NCBI GenBank assembly: GCA_015680685.1
Contig: MNCI01033412.1
Coordinates: 82,362-146,361, forward strand
From: Gnetum montanum
Taxonomy: Eukaryota > Streptophyta > Gnetopsida > Gnetales > Gnetaceae
Direction of reading: 5' to 3'
DNA length: 64,000 nt
Positions 53,578 to 64,000 of this stretch are shown in pieces (the stretch's first letter is position 1; each line of letters begins with the position of its first letter). The notes below the pieces were generated by a model that saw only the letters and a list, made by a program, of their open reading frames with translations, searched no databases and was not told where the DNA came from. A program made the position numbers and the translations under genes.

Positions 53578-55230
53578 CTCTTCAAAGGAGAAAATGATGA
53601 TGTGAATTGAGGTGATATGGAAATTTCTAACAATTCTAAATAAGAGCCCCTTGAATTAAAGATGCTGCTGGCTAGAATGGAGTACATATTTTTGAAAAAT
53701 GGGAGGCTAGTTGTTATTAATACCATGCTTGCTATGGAATAGAAAAAAAAGTTAATAAAAGTTGTGGAAAAGTGGTCAACAACCTTTGCTTGGTCATATT
53801 TTGAACTCACGGGGATAGATCCAAGAATATGCTAGTACCAGATATATACCAACCTTCTTATTAAGCCAAAATGACAATTGCAGTGGTGTTTGAATCCCAA
53901 AGTAAAGTAGATTGTCAAGGAGAAGATTGAACAACTCCTCAAGGTGGGATTCATCTACCCTATTGTAGATAGTGAGTGGTTCAATTTACTCGTGATTGTA
54001 CCAAAGAAAGGAGGCAAATGGTAAGTGTGCATTGATTTTCAGCTACTCAACATGGCAACTTTCAAGGATCATTTTCTATTGCCTTTTGTAAACAAAGTGT
54101 TGAACACCATTTCTAGGCACCACTATTACAACTTTCTAGATGGTTATAGTGGCTATAACCAAATCTGGATTGCACTGGAGGACCAGGCAAAGACAACTTT
54201 CACAAGTCCTCAGGGGACTTTTGCTTACTGTCAGATGCCATTTGGTCTATGTAATGCCCTAGTAACATTTCAACGATTAGTTCTTAGCATTTTCCAACAA
54301 TATATTGATAGCGGGGTAGAAATATTTATAGATGATTTTTCTACCTACGGAGCTATGTTCAAGAAAGCCCTGGATCATCTTGAGTAGGTGTTGAAGAGAT
54401 GTGTTAAAACAAACCTTTAGCTCAATTGGCAAAAGAGCCATCTTGTGGTTCACGAAGGCATAGTCTTGGAGCATCGCATCCCAAAAGTAGGAATCAAGGT
54501 GGACCTTGTAAAAATAAGGATCATCTACGGAATAACCTGTCAACCCAAAATAGTCAAAGAAGTGTGATCATTCCTTGGTCATACTGGCTACTATCGACGC
54601 TTCATGAAGAATTTTTCCAAATTCACCAAGTTGTTGGTATAATTGACAAAGAAGGATGCATCATTTATATGGACCCCTACATGTGAAGCAGCATTTCAAC
54701 AATTGAAGCAAAAGTTTGTTAAAATTCCCATTCTTCAAGCACTAGATTGGTCCAAACCGTTTCATGTGATGACTGATGCGTCAAATTATGCTTTGGGGGT
54801 AGTGCTTACGTAGATGGATGACCAAAAATTTCCATATTACATTCATTATGCAAGTTGTACAACAAAACTACACCACCATAGAAAAAGAGTTGATGGTAGT
54901 GGTGTTTGCCTTAGAAAAGCTTAGGCACTATGTGCTTGGCTACAAAGTGTTTGTGCACATAGATCATAGCGTCATCCGATTTCTAATGAATAAAATAATG
55001 GTGAGTCCTCGTGTCATATGGTGGCTCATGATTTTGTAGGAATTATATCTCACAATGGTGGATCATAAAGGTGTGGAGAAAGTGATCGCGGATCACTTAT
55101 CGTGACTAAGATGGGATGACAAGGAGAAAGAGAATCCTTTATCTGATCAATTCCTTGACAAATCTCTCCTTGTAGGTGTTATTAATGCAAAAATGCCTGA
55201 TGAACCAAAATGGTATGGCACCATCCTTAG
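53578..55230 (+). pseudogene. pol: H reverse transcriptase and RNase H
   Basis: LVIVPKKGGKW, CIDFQLLNMATFKDHF, FLDGYSGYNQIW, TSPQGTFAYCQMPFGLCNA and IFIDDFSTYG (catalytic Asp pair intact, 54328-54357). After a frameshift, LGHTGYYRRF-like text (54570-54610). RNase H: MTDASNYALGVVLT, EKELMVVVFALEKLRHYVLG and HIDHSVIRFLMN. Frame breaks at about 54385, 54690 and 55040. Confidence 0.9.
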
Positions 55231-56249
55231 TTATCTGCCAAAGCAAGAACTATCACAAGGGCTAGACACTAGAAAGAAACAACAATTTCTTCACCGAGTC
55301 AAGCATTTTATGAAGATTAATAGAAACCTTTACAAAGTTTGTCCCGATGGCCTGGTACATTGGTGTGTTCTTGATACAGATCAACTATGCATTCTCTAGG
55401 ATGCTCATGAAGGTCCTTGTGGGGGCCATTATGCTGGAAGATGCATGGCTATAAAAATCCTCATGGTAGGATATTATTGGCCAACAATCTTTAGGGGTGC
55501 ATACTAATTCGTCTACACTTGTGATCATTACTAGAGGGATAGTGGAATGATAGCTCGAATGGAGGGGCCACAACAATGGATTCAACCTCTTGAGCCATTA
55601 AATATTTAGGGCATTGACTTTATGGGTCCCATATCAGCTTTATCAAATGGAAAGGCATATATAATAGTTGTAGTTGACTCTTGTACCAAGTAGGTAGAAG
55701 CAGCAGCCTTCACTGATTGTACATCCACCATTGTTGCTCGGTTTGTACAACAAAACATTGTAAACAAGTTTGATGTACCTCGTGCCTTAATTTTTGATAA
55801 TGAAGCTGATTTTATAGGTGCCACTTTCCGAAAACTGATGCAGCGCTTGGGCATTGAACATAAACTCACAACACCGTATCACCCCCAAGCCAATGGTCAA
55901 GATGAGGTCACTAATAAGGAGATTACAAAAATCCTAACGTGTATCATTAACAAATACCGAAGGGACTGGAGCACTAAATTAAATGATGCCCTTTGGGCCT
56001 ATCACTCCACATGGAAGCTTCCCATAGGTTATTCTCCCTATGAGCTTGTGTACGGAAAACTACCAGAATTGCCCATCCAATCTAAGCTTTGTACACTCTC
56101 TACAGCCTATGACCTTAACCTAAATCTAAGTCTAGCATAGAAAGAACGATTGATAAACCTTAACTTGCTAGATGAAAATTGGTTAATTGCTCTATCATCC
56201 AAAAAAATGCATAAGGCATTCAACAAGAAATGCCATGACCTCAAAATAA
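55231..56249 (+). pseudogene. H integrase, C-terminus deleted
   Basis: DAHEGPCGGHYAGRCMAIK and YYWPTIFRGAY (His pair of the zinc domain), CDHY where relatives have CERCQ, then [17 protein letters not shown] and [16 protein letters not shown], so the three catalytic acids are present. ALWAYHSTWKLPIGYSPYEL and KAFNKKCHDLKIR follow. The protein stops being recognisable at 56249, where it abuts the right half of a spacer stem-loop (ATTCAAAGCACACCCC). The GPY module present in C and E is gone. Confidence 0.9.
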
Positions 56250-57525
56250 GATCAGGATTCAAAGCACACCCCTTGGACAAAATAAATGTGCAAAAATGCA
56301 TGGGTCTTTGCATGGTGTGGTTTCCATTAAAAAAATGGAAATTCAAAGCACACCCCTTAGACAAAATAAAAGGGCTATAAGCACTGGTTATGAGACTTTT
56401 CTTGTCTCCTCTAACTAAGTCCCTTTCTCACTTCCTACCTTCACTCTAATTTGGAATGATGGTTGTTTTGTGGGAGCATTCTTGTGTCTCAGGGGATGGA
56501 CTAGCTTTAGAATGTCGATGCAAAGTCACTGAAAGTGGTTGGTTTTGATCTAGACTGAGGATGGATCCTACCAAGTCATTTAATTGCAAAATCCATAAGG
56601 GATTGCATGTGACCATAATTAGGAACTTCATTCCACTCTCTCTATCATCCATCTATGCTTTTCATGCCTCACCTCACTACTGGTTTCATGTTTTGATTCA
56701 ATGTTTTGGTTTTATGTGTCAGGTTTCATAGTTAGTTACTTTTGGGTTTTTGTACCTAAATTTTCATAATCATTAATCATCCATGGAGTCCATATACTCC
56801 TTGGTTTGAAGTTATACAAGGGCATAAAAGGCCTATGCCTACTTTGGGGAGGACCCACTTGAATATCTTTTGGTTTGGTTAAGTTAAGTTCTTTACCCTT
56901 AGACATTGTTACAATCAAATTATTTTTATTTATCACATCCATGTCATCTAATTATACATACCTTCATGACTATTTGTAATGAACTACTTTTTATTATTTT
57001 GAATACCCTCTTTTCAATATTCCTTATGTTAAGATTTTTCTGAATTGTATGGATCGCTTCTCTTACTTAACCCATTCATCAGTCTTTCCACTAACAATAT
57101 CAAGTAACTAATCTATGACAATCATAACTTAGCTAGATAAAATCATTGATGAGACAAGGTATTCAACCATTATCTATACACTTTATATTCTAATCCTTGG
57201 TTCTGTTGTGATTGTAGTGAGAAGTTTGGATTGGAAGCGGGACTATCTTTACCAAGGAGGATGAAACTATATCACTTGCGGAAGATTGTTTATGACTGTT
57301 GGGTCTCTTCTACCTCTCCCTTATTCTTCTGTTACCAAGATGGGTTGGATGTCCTTTGGCTCTATTGGTGTTCTTTCCTATTGTCATGAACACCCAATTC
57401 TGTAATATTGTATGCTCAGGCACTTCTGTATTTGTCTGTTTTCTTTGTGTCACTCTGCATGTTAGTCAAATAAGTCCACATCCCCCTAATATATTTTGTA
57501 AAGGATTTGTTCCTCTTCTTTTGTA
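56250..57525 (+). other. H 3' spacer with stem-loop
   Basis: Starts with half a stem-loop (56257-56272), then one complete copy (56314-56354: GGTGTG, TTTCCATT/AATGGAAA, CACACC). The region 56440-56900 aligns with the G spacer (EHSCVSGDGL-like frame, one stop) and ends with the GGGAGGACCCA block (56857-56867). 57180-57500 has no recognisable content apart from a short frame at 57299-57562. Confidence 0.75.
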
Positions 57526-57559
57526 CTCGAGGACAAGTTTTCATTCAACTGTGGGGGTA
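57526..57559 (+). promoter_or_regulatory. H polypurine tract and conserved block
   Basis: ACTCGAGGACAAG, TTTTCATTCAAC and TGTGGGGGTA, abutting the 3' LTR. Same design as C and E. Confidence 0.87.
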
Positions 57560-58445
57560 TGATAAATTGTGTTTTTCAATGCTCCAATATTAGGGTGGCA
57601 GTGATATCAAGTACATGATATCGAGTATGCGATATCACAGCCCAAGATGCGATATTGTACATTTGATATCGTAGGGTTACTCCCGAGTCTATAAATACAA
57701 CACCCAAGTGCATAATTGGGAGTAAGTTTTTGGAAATCAAGTAGCAAAACTCTTGCAGTTTGTCCATTTGAGAGTTAGAATATTTTCCAAGTGCTTGCAG
57801 CAGGAGATGTAAGTGTGAATGGATCTTTATTCAAGCATCGATGTACCTAAACACACCATTGTGTTGGTAATAAAGATGAACTCTTTGATGCATTCCTTGT
57901 AGCACTTGAGACTTTCTTTCTTATGTATTTATATATTATGATTTTATGAAATTTACATTAATGTTATTAATACACTAATTAATTTTGGTTACTCAAACAA
58001 CTCATTAAAATACATAAGCACAACCCCTTCAAGCATGCGTGTGACACTTAGTAGCTTAGAAACAACAAGCGTTTGATAGCCAGCAGTGTTTACACAAAGT
58101 TTAGGATGTGTCTGGGAAGTGGGAACAGTTACTTGTGTTAGGCTAGATTAGATTATAGTTTACTTAGCAATTAATCACTCTTACTTTTAATCATCCTTAC
58201 TTTTATTTTTTTTCTAGGTGAGTAATTCCATAAAAACACAAAATAATAAAAATCTTATGCCTCAGTCACACTTAACCATACAATTGCATTCCACAAGTGA
58301 GACTAGGAAGACAACGGATGAACAACATGCACACATTATTTAGCTATAGTATACTTAGTAATTATAGTTTGTGGAATTCGACTGGATCACACATGAATGC
58401 CTATGATTCGTATGGTTGGGCGTAGGGGTACCTTGTCACTTATCA
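57560..58445 (+). repeat. H 3' LTR
   Basis: TGATAAATTG to CTTATCA, 886 bases, paired with 49365-50211. TATA box TATAAATAC at 57689-57697. Upstream it has one more GATATC unit than the 5' LTR. Confidence 0.93.
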
Positions 58446-59636
58446 ACACTAATGACAACTCATATTTTATGCCAATGCAAAGTGAAGAAATTAAACTAAA
58501 TAATGTTACATTAGTATTATTTAATGATCAAATAATTTTACAAAAACTTAAAAAAAATTATACAAACTTAACCAATCCATGTGAGAAATAAGCTTTAAAA
58601 AAATTAAAAAATTTTAAATATGAAGATAAATAAAATATTAGAAATGCTTAATTAAGATTTCAAAATAGTCTACAAACTGTTTCAAATGAATTTGAATCTA
58701 AAACATGTAATGAAAAAAAAATTATGATTTTAAGTAGGAAGAGAAATAGCATATTGGAATGTCAAAGATGTCAAAAAGATAACAATCCTAAATGTTTTTC
58801 TATATCAAATAATATGGATACTCAAGAACAACCATGTGAACTTCAAGTATTAATCTAAGTTGAAGAAATGATAATTGTAGGGCTCAACCCCATAATTCAA
58901 GTTACACATACTTATGGAGGTGAACTAAAATATAGAGGTCATATAATAAGCTTTGCACAACAAGAAGTAGCAAAAGACCTACCTCAAAAATTACAAAAGT
59001 TACCATTGATGATTGGTCAAAGGAAAGATCATGTCGGTGGAACATATGATTTTATTGTCAATAAATAAAGAGTAATAGCGGCGTTAGAATTTAAAATTCA
59101 TAATGATCAGTTTTACCAAGATGTTGAAGTAGATTTGAAAAATATTGAAGAACTTCTAGAAAACGATGATGTAAGATTCACTGAGAAAGTTCAAATAATT
59201 AATATTAATGGATTAGAAGATGAATCAAATTTAATAAAAAATAACGATCATGAAGCACTTAATGATGAAAATTTACTTACATCATCTACAATTATGAATA
59301 CAATTGACTCTAAAGAAAAAATGGTCTCATTCAAGAGTGGTTTAACTTACATAAAATTGAAGTTGCAGAAAGTATTAATTGGCCAACAATAGATAAAACT
59401 CCATCAAATGAATACTTTGTCTTAGCTTATTTGATATGGCCTTCCATACTCTCTTTACTACAGGAAAATGCAATTTCTATAACTTAAGAACTAAAAAACA
59501 TCTTCTATTGTATAAAGATGGAAGATTTGCAAGACATCCTAGGTTTAAGTACTATATTTTAAACATTATTAGGATACATCATGCAAAAAACATTGTCTTG
59601 ATTTTTATTAGAAGGAATTTAAATCAAATGCCCATG
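58446..59636 (+). pseudogene. Helitron Rep/helicase gene, N-terminal region, broken
   Basis: Rolling-circle transposon protein remnant. Reads LECQRCQKDNNPKCFSISNNMDT (58758-58826; in intact Helitrons a C-x2-C...KFS.ENNMDP segment), VEEMIIVGLNPIIQV, GGELKYRGHIISFAQQEV, LMIGQRKDHVG and RVIAALEFKIHNDQFYQDVEV. Later, INWPTIDKTPSNEYF and, after a shift, FHTLFTTGKCNFY, HLLLYKDGRFARHPRF and KYYILNIIRIHHAKN (59436-59620). This is the Helitron helicase-like N-terminal region in its usual order. It is cut by M at 59637, before the Rep catalytic His-Tyr motifs would appear. Stops near 58589, 58858 and 59066 and at least two shifts break it. Confidence 0.88.
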
Positions 59637-59978
59637 TGATGAGTGGTGAGGTATCCTTACATCCAACCATACGAATCATGAAGCATTCACTCATGATTTG
59701 GTTGAATTCTGCAAACTTTATCATTTTCAGTACACTAGCTCTTTTGGAAGTGAATCTAGCCCTAAGGTTAATTGTTGTCTTCTCAATTACACTTGTGACA
59801 TTCATAGGCATGGTTAAGTGTAACTGAGGCATTCAATTTTATTATTTTTATGCTTTTTAGTTGGGTGCTTGAATTGTAGATAAAAAGGAATTTGATTAAC
59901 TAAAATAAATTAACTAATTAACTAATCATTTAACTAATCCTAACATAAGTATATGTTACCACTTTCTGTACATGTCCT
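59637..59978 (-). repeat. M LTR, left part
   Basis: TGATGAGTGG on the plus strand, then CCAACCATACGAATCATGAAG, as in the E LTR. It is the downstream end of a minus-oriented gypsy LTR inserted in the Helitron gene. The expected target duplication is CCATG (59632-59636); its partner lies outside the window. It is interrupted at GTCCT by L and resumes at 63610. Confidence 0.82.
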
Positions 59979-59984
59979 TAATCC

Positions 59985-60140
59985 AAAGTTTTACGAAGGA
60001 GATCAACCAGCTCAATGCCACCTCCTCCAAAATCATCAAGGTGGTGGACTTTTACCAAGACAACCTTATAAGTCCTACAGTACCACCCCTAACCTTTCCA
60101 ACTAGGGTTCTGCTACCTCAACTCACTAAGTACATGGTCC
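59985..60140 (+). pseudogene. gag: L gag fragment
   Basis: KEINQLNATSSKIIKVVDFY, QDNLISPTVP and LPQLTKY correspond in order to QEIKHLKAAGSNTVQVMDLY, HDNPISPDVP and LPQFTKY of J gag. About 50 residues are recognisable; the rest was replaced by repeats. Confidence 0.8.
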
Positions 60141-60710
60141 AGAATGGCCTTAAACTATCATCAATGGCCCAAAATGGCCTTAAACTATCAACCCCTTTGT
60201 AATGGCCCAAAATGACCTTAAACAATTGTTGCAACCCAAAATGGCCCAAAAATATCACTTTTCACATTGCTTTCCTTTCACTTATGTACATTAACCTTGT
60301 TACATAGTTGCCACTTGATGCTATTTTTCTAGTTAATTTTTGCAAGATCTTGTAGGCACATAGCATGGCTATGCATGCAGCACCATACCTCATCGATGCA
60401 AGGTAAACACTTGTTCACTATGATGCTAAACTAGCATAGCATCGTTCGCTATGATGGTAAACTAGCATAGATAGTCTGCTTTGACTATAAACTGGTGCAT
60501 AGACCATTTTCTATGACGCTAAACTAGCACAACTCATGCTTAAGTCATGACGTTAAATTGGCACAACATCCACCCTCTACTATGATGTTAAACTGGCACC
60601 CAACAATCTGCTAGGACTATAAACTAGCACATCATGATTTTCTAGGACCTTAAATTGGGTTCATGGTCTGCCAGGACTTTAAACTGGCATGTTGCTAATC
60701 TTTTGGAGCA
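60130..60710. repeat. Degenerate tandem repeats in L
   Basis: Two arrays. At 60138-60255, units of AATGGCCCAAAATGGCCTTA with AACTATCA. At 60400-60700, about seven units of a 40-45 base repeat with the core CTATGATGCTAAACTAGCAC and variants. Confidence 0.8.
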
Positions 60711-61460
60711 CCTGCCATTGGTGTAATCTTTAGGGCACTTATAGCATCATCGCACTAACACTTCCATTGGCTTCCTATGTACTTGCAACTAGTTTAGCAT
60801 TTTATGCATTTGCAACATTTTTGCATCTGGCATTTCACTTGCATTTTATGTTTTGTGATTTTCTTATCTTCTTGGAGTTGTATTTGTAGGATAAAGCCCT
60901 AGAGGCAATCATGCAACGGTGCATCTCATCACAGAGGCAAGTCATCACATCACTCCAATGTGCATGATTGGGCTAGCTAAGCCACTCAAGAGTGCACATC
61001 CTCTTCATCTAATATTAGCCTACACATGTCCTTACATTATAGCCTATGCATGTCCCCACATTATAGCCTACGCATGTCCCTTGCATTCCAATACCCTCTT
61101 GTATTTCTTGCATTCCCTTGCATGCAAATCCCTCTGATGCATACACACTATAAATGCACATTACATACGCTCTTCACATTACACTGCTAAACCCATGGCA
61201 AACGTAACACAACTCATCCCATGGGGAGCCTCTATTTGCGAGTTAAACCCCAAGTGAATGTAACACATCTCATCCTTGGGAGGAAACCCTATCCTATAGA
61301 TGTGATGTGGTTGCATCAAAAGCAAAGCCCATCTACTTGATGGCCCATAAAGCCCATCCACTTGATGGCCAACACCCTGCAACTAGCATTTAGCAGTTAA
61401 GCCAAACTCAATGAAGGTTTTCCTTGTGGCAAAAAAGTAAAAAAAAAAAAAAAAAAAAAT
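60711..61460. other. L internal region, non-coding
   Basis: No coding recognised. Three direct copies of ATTATAGCCTACGCATGTCC (61032-61079 with a partial copy before). CTATAAATGC at 61149-61158 is TATA-like. Two diverged copies of AACGTAACACAACTCATCC (61200-61218 and 61256-61275). An A-run of about 24 bases at 61438-61460. Confidence 0.6.
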
Positions 61461-63604
61461 GGGAAAAAGCACATCCCCAAGCAAATTGACAGCATTGTAG
61501 TTTCGCAACCAGCCCAACCTTGAATTGACTTTGACTCTCTCATGAGTACTTCGATGAGAGATCAACATTCTAGGTGCAAGCCACTTCATGCCATGGTCAC
61601 TGTTAGCCATGCTAACTTTGCATCTTGCATCATGATACACTATTTGCATTGCATCTCCCATGTTTGCATTTCATCTCCTTAGCACATTGCCTACACACTT
61701 TGCCCCAGGATACCCTTATCCACAACACTCTTGAACATGGTGGAATGACACCTAATCTGGTACTAATGAGTGATGTTGGTGTCATATCTGCTATGGTGTT
61801 TTGTGATTCTTTGTTGACATCTCTTGGGCCACTCCTCCATACATCAACAAAGAGGGGCCAATGAAACACCACAAAAAAATTGGGCTACCACTTCTTGACT
61901 ACAAATTTGGCTAAGTGTTAGAATGATGACACTTTTTGCAAATTTGTCTAAGTGTTAGGACTACGGTCTTCACCATAGTAGAGCATAGTTAGCTTCAATG
62001 AACAACTTTTTGCAATTTTGGCTAAGTGTCCAAACAAGGCCACAAGCTGCAAAATTTTTTCAAGTGGTGGAAATATGCTCTCCACTACCGGGACTATGCT
62101 CTAGAGTGTAGTTAGCATAGTCAGCATGAAATCACTAGTTTTGGCATAATTTTTCTAATTGTTGGAACTACGCCTCCCCACTACGCTTTAAAGCATGGTC
62201 AGTGTAGTCACCCCATGTGCCAGATTTTGCATAAATTTTTCTAAGTGTTGAGCCTACACTTGTTATGCTTGCTACGCTTGGGAGCATAGTCAGCCTTTCC
62301 TAGAGCATAGTTAACACTTAGCCACATTTTGCTCACTATGCTTAGGAGTATAGTCAGCCTTCCCTGAAGCATAGTCAACACTTAGCCACATTTTGCTCGC
62401 TACACTCAGGAGTGTAGTTAGCCTCCCTTGGAGTGTAGTCAACACTTAGCCACGTTTCCTTTGCTACGCTTAGGAGCATAGTCAACACTTAGTCACATTT
62501 ATCCAATTTTGCAAGTTTTCGATCAAATTTTGCCTAAGTCTAGGACTACACTCTCACTACGCTGCAAAGTGTAGTTAGAGTGTAGCTGGTAAGAACTACC
62601 TCCAAAGGTCTCCACATTGCAACATTGGCATTTGCATTAGCTCCAACACTTCTCCAGTAGTAGCATTTGTCATTTTTTGCCTCCTCATTTTCCCAAAAAA
62701 TTTAACTATGCTCTAGAGCATAGTCTCCAAAGGTTGCATTTTTTGGCATTGTTTAGCATTTTCAAGTACATTGTAGTCTTCTTCGTGCATCTGGGTAGCA
62801 TAGTCAGAGTCTCAGCTTCACAAACTCCATCAAAGCAACAACAACACTCAACACCGTAGAGCTTAACACCAAAGCATAGTTGGGGTGAGCGTACTCCCAC
62901 CTACTACTTTGCCATGTGGCACACGATCCATGTTTTGGACTAACCTAGCCCTATAAATACCCATGCACCCCAACATGTTAGGGGTTGCCATTTTCATTTG
63001 GCATCCAACATTTTGGCATTTAGCACTTAGCTTCTTGGGCAAATGAGACCCAAATGCACTAGTACAAAAGTAGAGTTACACACCACATGATACATCGTAG
63101 CCTTGTTGCACCCTTATAGGACACAACATGGTACACTGCGGCGGCCAACCTAGTAAGCACAAACACCATAGTGAGCACCAAACTTTATGGCCCGACACCA
63201 AAAAGACTGTGACTACACTATCCACTATGCATATTATACACCGTGTACCTTCTAAACGTCTTTGAAAGTTAACTATGCTCAACCCCATTTAGGGTGGTGT
63301 TTTGTTTCTCTCTCTTCCTCCCTTGCATTTCCTTTGCATTTTTTTACATTTTGGCCTACAACTATGCTCAAGCTGCAATCCCTGCATGTCAACACACTTA
63401 TTTTTTGCTAGAAAACTTGACTACGCTCAACACTATTCACACTGTTGACACCACTCGACACTTAGTGTCATTTTGCACTCTCACTATTTGTACTCCGTAA
63501 GTCCTTGTCTCCACCTTTAGCAAGGCCCTCATGTAGATGTGGGGTTAGGCTATGCACCTATGAACACCTTGGTGTTCTAGTTACTAATGTTTTCAATCGT
63601 TATA
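61461..63604 (+). repeat. L 3' LTR, start uncertain
   Basis: J-type LTR in plus orientation. Upstream of the TATA box, 62268-62500 holds about 3.5 units of a 64-base repeat (CTTAGGAGCATAGTCAGCC, then AACACTTAGCCACATTTTGC), rich in CTATGCT/AGCATAG inverted words. The end GTTTTCAATCGTTATA is at 63589-63604. By comparison with J (1788 bases) the LTR should start near 61500-61900; I cannot place it exactly. Confidence 0.6.
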
Positions 63605-64000
63605 GTCCTGAACCCACATATCCATTGCTAGGCGACCAAGTGTTATGCTACTAGGTGAGCCAAGCAATAATGCTGCTGGGATTACCAAGTGAATATGTGT
63701 TACGCTCGAAGCAGTTGTACTTATGTATTTAATCTATCTAGCTTAATTACTTCATTAACTTAATTGCTAGAAAATATTTGTGAAATAATTGAAAACATTT
63801 AACAAATAATTGAAAACACTGTATGCATAAATGAAATAGTTAGTCTATCCACAGTGTTGTAACATTTATCAGAAAGCTCATCTTTATTGCTACAAACACT
63901 ATTATGCTCAAGTACAATAATGCTTAAATAAAGATCTGTACACTCAATGACTCTTGCTATGGGCACTTGGAGAAAAATTCTAACTTTCAAATGAAAAAAC
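63605..64000 (-). repeat. M LTR, right part, continues past window
   Basis: After GTCCT the minus-oriented gypsy LTR resumes (GAACCC, GGCGACCAAGTGTTATGC, CGCTCGAAGCAGTTGTACTTATG, GGGCACTTGGAG). This matches the middle of the E and G LTRs in order. Its TATA box and upstream part lie beyond 64000. Confidence 0.8.

Larger units (their letters stand above)
49365..58445 (+). mobile_element. Gypsy retrotransposon H, near full length
   Basis: Both LTRs, primer site, gag to integrase, spacer and polypurine tract are present in one piece of 9.08 kb, flanked by ACACT (49360-49364 and 58446-58450). A deletion in the element joins the integrase C-terminus at about 56249 straight to the stem-loop spacer, removing the GPY module and the polypurine-like motif at the end of pol. 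The coding regions carry many stops, so it cannot move by itself. Confidence 0.95.
59979..63604 (+). mobile_element. Element L, J-related, front part lost
   Basis: Sits in the LTR of M between two copies of GTCCT (59974-59978, 63605-63609). The right end, AATCGTTATA, and the bases before it match the J LTR end (AATCACTACA) in reverse. TATA box CTAGCCCTATAAATACCC (62946-62963) matches CTAGCCCTATAAATACCC of J in reverse. The left end starts directly in gag, so the 5' LTR and front of gag are missing although the target duplication is kept. Confidence 0.75.

Noticed and set aside
61438-61460. A-run that might mark the 3' end of a LINE or processed pseudogene
   Set aside because: No coding or target duplication fits; it lies inside element L between J-like sequences.

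Overview
This window looks like plant nuclear DNA with no recognisable cellular gene, tRNA or rRNA. It is a stack of old LTR retrotransposons inserted into one another, sitting in the remains of a Helitron. The heavy decay, deep nesting and long low-complexity spacers suggest a very large genome such as a gymnosperm's, but the species cannot be named from this sequence. Element letters below are working labels.

Layers. (0) The base is a plus-strand Helitron Rep/helicase gene remnant (49120-49364 continuing at 58446-59636; 1-649 is its left-hand flank). (1) Into it went K, a Ty1/copia element (650-49119, apparent target duplication CAATT); H, a nearly full-length Ty3/gypsy element (49365-58445, duplication ACACT); and M, a gypsy element of which only LTR sequence is in view (59637-59978 and 63610 to the window end). 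(2) The leader of K, between its primer site and gag, received G (1391-33808, minus, GTTTG) and J (34211-44117, minus, TATGT). The LTR of M received L (59979-63604, GTCCT). (3) The 3' spacer of G received C (2099-25047, plus). (4) The polymerase gene of C received D (3701-7596, minus) and E (8054 to about 21424, minus). E is the best preserved and lies deepest, as expected for a late arrival.

C, D, E, G, H and M belong to one group of Ty3/gypsy elements. They share TGATGA/TCATCA-type LTR ends, a primer site of the TGGCGCCGTTGCCGGGGA type, gag, an Athila-like protease (DLG), a reverse transcriptase with F(M/I)DDFSTYG, RNase H, and an integrase with a GPY end. A 1.3-2 kb spacer with a repeated stem-loop follows, then the polypurine tract. 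J and L are a second gypsy type (Tat-like gag, LTR about 1.8 kb). K is copia with gag, protease, integrase and reverse transcriptase in the usual order, all broken.

Most notable: element E carries an extra gene of about 944 codons after its integrase (12061-9227, minus). It has a domain resembling the plant transposon protein domain followed by long coiled coils. In front of it lie a TATA box in an LTR-like setting, a splice donor, an AU-rich intron-like stretch and an acceptor directly at the ATG. The spacer stem-loop shows compensatory base changes in four elements. The upstream (U3) part of each LTR family carries its own short palindrome array. Gag has a zinc knuckle with non-standard spacing, and the polypurine tract recurs inside the elements.
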